A stretch of DNA of 64,000 bases, taken from the NCBI GenBank assembly GCA_903885375.1, contig CAISIK010000113.1:1-64000 (forward strand), written 5' to 3'. Origin of the DNA: an uncultured Pseudomonadota bacterium (GTDB lineage: Bacteria; Myxococcota_A; UBA796; SXON01). This document shows positions 62,607 through 64,000 of the stretch, in pieces. Each line of letters begins with the position of its first letter. The stretch's first letter is position 1. Under the pieces are notes generated by a model. It had not been told where the DNA came from. It worked only from the letters and a program-made list of their open reading frames with translations, and ran no database searches. A program made the position numbers and the translations under genes.

Positions 62607-63378
62607 GGGCGGCTCGCACGGCGTCGGCGAAGTCAGCCGGCTGAAGGTCGCTGACTACGCCCCATTTTCGAGAGATGTCGGACGCGGTAGCCTGCACCTG
62701 CGCGAGCGCACGTCCACTGCGGAGACCGGCGTCAATGTGGTCGACGCGGGGCGGCGCTTCGCTGGACGGCGCGGGGTGGCGAGACACGAAATCGCTCAGG
62801 ACGGCCATCGAGCGATGCCACCGGGCTGCTGCTGGTCGTCCTGGGGGAGCGCGTCCGAGTAAAAGCGCCGCTTGGACGTTCTCGACGAGCTAGGGCACGC
62901 GCGCCGGGAATCCGAGGGAGTCGAGCTCATCGTGCAGGACATCGAGGTTCAGGGCGTCAAGGTTCGCCAGCAGCACGGGCGCGAGCGCGAGGAGCAGGCG
63001 CGCGTCGGCGGGGGCCAACAGCGTCTCCCGGACAGCGGCGCGGACCCCCCCGACCCGGGCGCTTGGGAGCGCGCTCGAAACCTCGCGAAGGTGGAGCGCG
63101 CCAAGGCGGGCAAGCGCGTTCTGCAGCTCGTCCTCCACCCGCTGCGGTGCCGTGAAGGCGTCCACGTTCACGTTGAACAGGCGAAGCACCTCCAGGAACT
63201 GCTCGGCGGTGAACGAGCCCCCGCCCCGTTCGATCTCGCTCAGCCTTGCTTGGGAGAGCCCGAGCTTCCCGGCGAGCTCCGCCTGGGTCCACCGGCGCTC
63301 GGTCCGCAGCGAGCGCACCTTCGCAACGACGCGGAGGCGAGCCTTGTCCATGTCGGAGGCGAGCGGGCGGCGCTTCAT
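62593..63378 (-). pseudogene. XRE-family regulator interrupted by an in-frame TAG
   Basis: ATG 63378 begins a helix-turn-helix protein (RVVAKVRSLRTERRWTQAELAGKLGLSQARLSEIERGGGSFTAEQFLEVLRLFNVNVDAF). It ends at TAG 62890-62892 after DSLGFPARVP. In the same frame the next codons continue with LVENVQAALLLGR and then MAVLSDFVSRHPAPSS...AADFADAVRAAHVAG to TGA 62593-62595. The second part looks like the normal C-terminal half of this family, and the stop may be a Trp codon changed from TGG. Together with DUF6036 it looks like a two-gene toxin-antitoxin-like operon. Confidence 0.6.
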
Positions 63379-63557
63379 ATCGGTATGTCGATGTGTACAT
63401 CGGAATATCGATGGGGTCAAGCGGACCGGCATCACGCGGCTCCGCGCTGGAACCCGGGCGCCGTTGGGATCGGCCTTGGCGATGCCGAGTCGCCGGCGCG
63501 TCGAACTTGCTGTGGGTGAGCTTGTGGCAGACCTACGAGAGGCGGAGTCTCTGCTGG

Positions 63558-63590
63558 GAGAGTCTTCTACTGCGTAACGGAGACGATCCC
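63558..63590 (-). repeat. Repeat copy 3 of the right-end array
   Basis: GAGAGTCTTCTACTGCGTAA continues ...CGGAGACGATCCC, nearly identical to copy 1 (four mismatches or so). It lies 150 bases past the end of the CARDB-like gene. The gap 63379-63739 has no other feature I can support. Confidence 0.7.
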
Positions 63591-63739
63591 GGTGGTGAGC
63601 AGAACGCGAGGTTTCAGGCTGAGGGTCGAGGACGGCCGTGACGGTGGGTGAGTGCCCCTCCGTCCGCCCGCCCGACAGCGGGCCCCGGGAATTCGCCATG
63701 TCCGCAGCCGGCGCAGCCGCATCGACGCGCCAACCCGCG

Positions 63740-64000
63740 CTACGGGCAGTTGACGTCGAGGTACAGAACCGCGTTGTCCGATTCATCGCACTCGTCGGCC
63801 CCAGACGACGGGAAGACCTCCACGCGGACCCCCGCGGAAACCGCGAACGCGGGGGCTTCAACCTCGATTCCCGCGAGTGCCACCCCCGAAGGGATCGCCG
63901 GGAGTGTCGAGCGAGCGAGCTCAACGCCTTCCAGGGAGGACATGGTGAGCACGGCCTCTGCCGGCGCCCAGCTTCCGCCTTGGTTCGTGACCACCAGAAC
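63740..64000 (-). CDS. CARDB-like secreted protein, C-terminal part (partial)
   Basis: The frame runs off the right edge; 86 codons are visible, ending at TAG 63740-63742. VVTNQGGSWAPAEAVLTMSSLEGVELARSTLPAIPSGVALAGIEVEAPAF followed by VRVEVFPSSGADECDESDNAVLYLDVNCP has the CARDB/adhesion strand pattern, with the D..DE.DN... turn near its end. A cell-surface protein is likely. The start is not visible. Confidence 0.6.
   Translation of the reverse strand, partial: VLVVTNQGGSWAPAEAVLTMSSLEGVELARSTLPAIPSGVALAGIEVEAPAFAVSAGVRVEVFPSSGADECDESDNAVLYLDVNCP

Noticed and set aside
9333-62892. General stop-codon recoding (TAG as an amino acid) suggested by three in-frame TAGs.
   Set aside because: TAG is the terminator of rpsR, the TetR gene, the MopE protein and the small basic gene, all with normal ends, so genome-wide recoding is not supported.
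60945-63590. Calling the 33-bp repeats integron attC sites.
   Set aside because: Only part of the core (GTTACGC) agrees with GTTRRRY, copy 2 lacks it, and the L/R box structure is not visible; no integrase is seen.
63558-63590. Calling the three repeats a CRISPR array.
   Set aside because: Only three copies, 1.0 and 1.6 kb apart, with genes between them; no cas genes.

Overview
The window is a GC-rich (about 70% G+C), gene-dense stretch of bacterial chromosome. The gene content points to the Myxococcota / 'Deltaproteobacteria' side of the tree. The signs are many Asp-Thr-Gly-rich lipoproteins with MopE-type metal-binding repeats, FG-GAP repeats, lamin-tail/CotH domains and right-handed beta-helices; a zinc-finger protein with a histone fold; orphan sensory genes; and a near-perfect sigma-54 promoter. 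No rRNA, CRISPR array or complete prophage was seen.

Left edge (1-6.4 kb) is accessory DNA. It holds a 3' tRNA-Glu(CTC) fragment with its terminator, a lipoprotein with MopE and FG-GAP repeats, an ADP-ribosyltransferase-like gene with a small partner, a second copy of the terminator, a VapBC pair, an Old Yellow Enzyme reductase and a broken IS630 transposase. The two terminators are imperfect direct repeats that bracket about 3.2 kb.

From 6.4 to 21 kb are mostly surface or secreted proteins (ASH-domain protein, CotH giant, beta-helix protein) with a HerA/DUF87-type ATPase, a DUF1456 protein, a DUF3293 protein and a zinc-finger histone-fold protein. From 21 to 40 kb is the conserved core: mfd, a RelA/SpoT-like protein, malQ, a sensor histidine kinase, dCTP deaminase, an S46 peptidase, a ferredoxin, rpsR, a propeller-amidohydrolase fusion, dinB, and ctaA-ctaB for haem A.

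From 39.5 to 51 kb are an ASST-like lipoprotein, a 1029-residue MopE/glycine-rich lipoprotein, a cNMP-patatin protein and a nitrite-reduction cluster: NnrS, then NirK-cytochrome c, an FGE-like protein and SCO with overlapping starts and stops. A sigma-54 site lies just before nirK. From 51 to 58.3 kb are a TetR-controlled quinone oxidoreductase operon with a clear operator-promoter, a methyltransferase and two polytopic membrane proteins.

The right end (58.3-64 kb) is decaying accessory DNA. It has a wrecked TetR gene facing an intact double operator, a HAF-repeat lipoprotein with two G-run frameshifts, an intact VapBC pair, and a broken XRE/DUF6036 pair. Three copies of a roughly 33-bp repeat punctuate it, one after each minus-strand transcription unit, giving a cassette-like layout. 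Four genes in the window carry a single in-frame stop (one TAA, three TAG). TAG still terminates rpsR and other intact genes, so recoding is unlikely.
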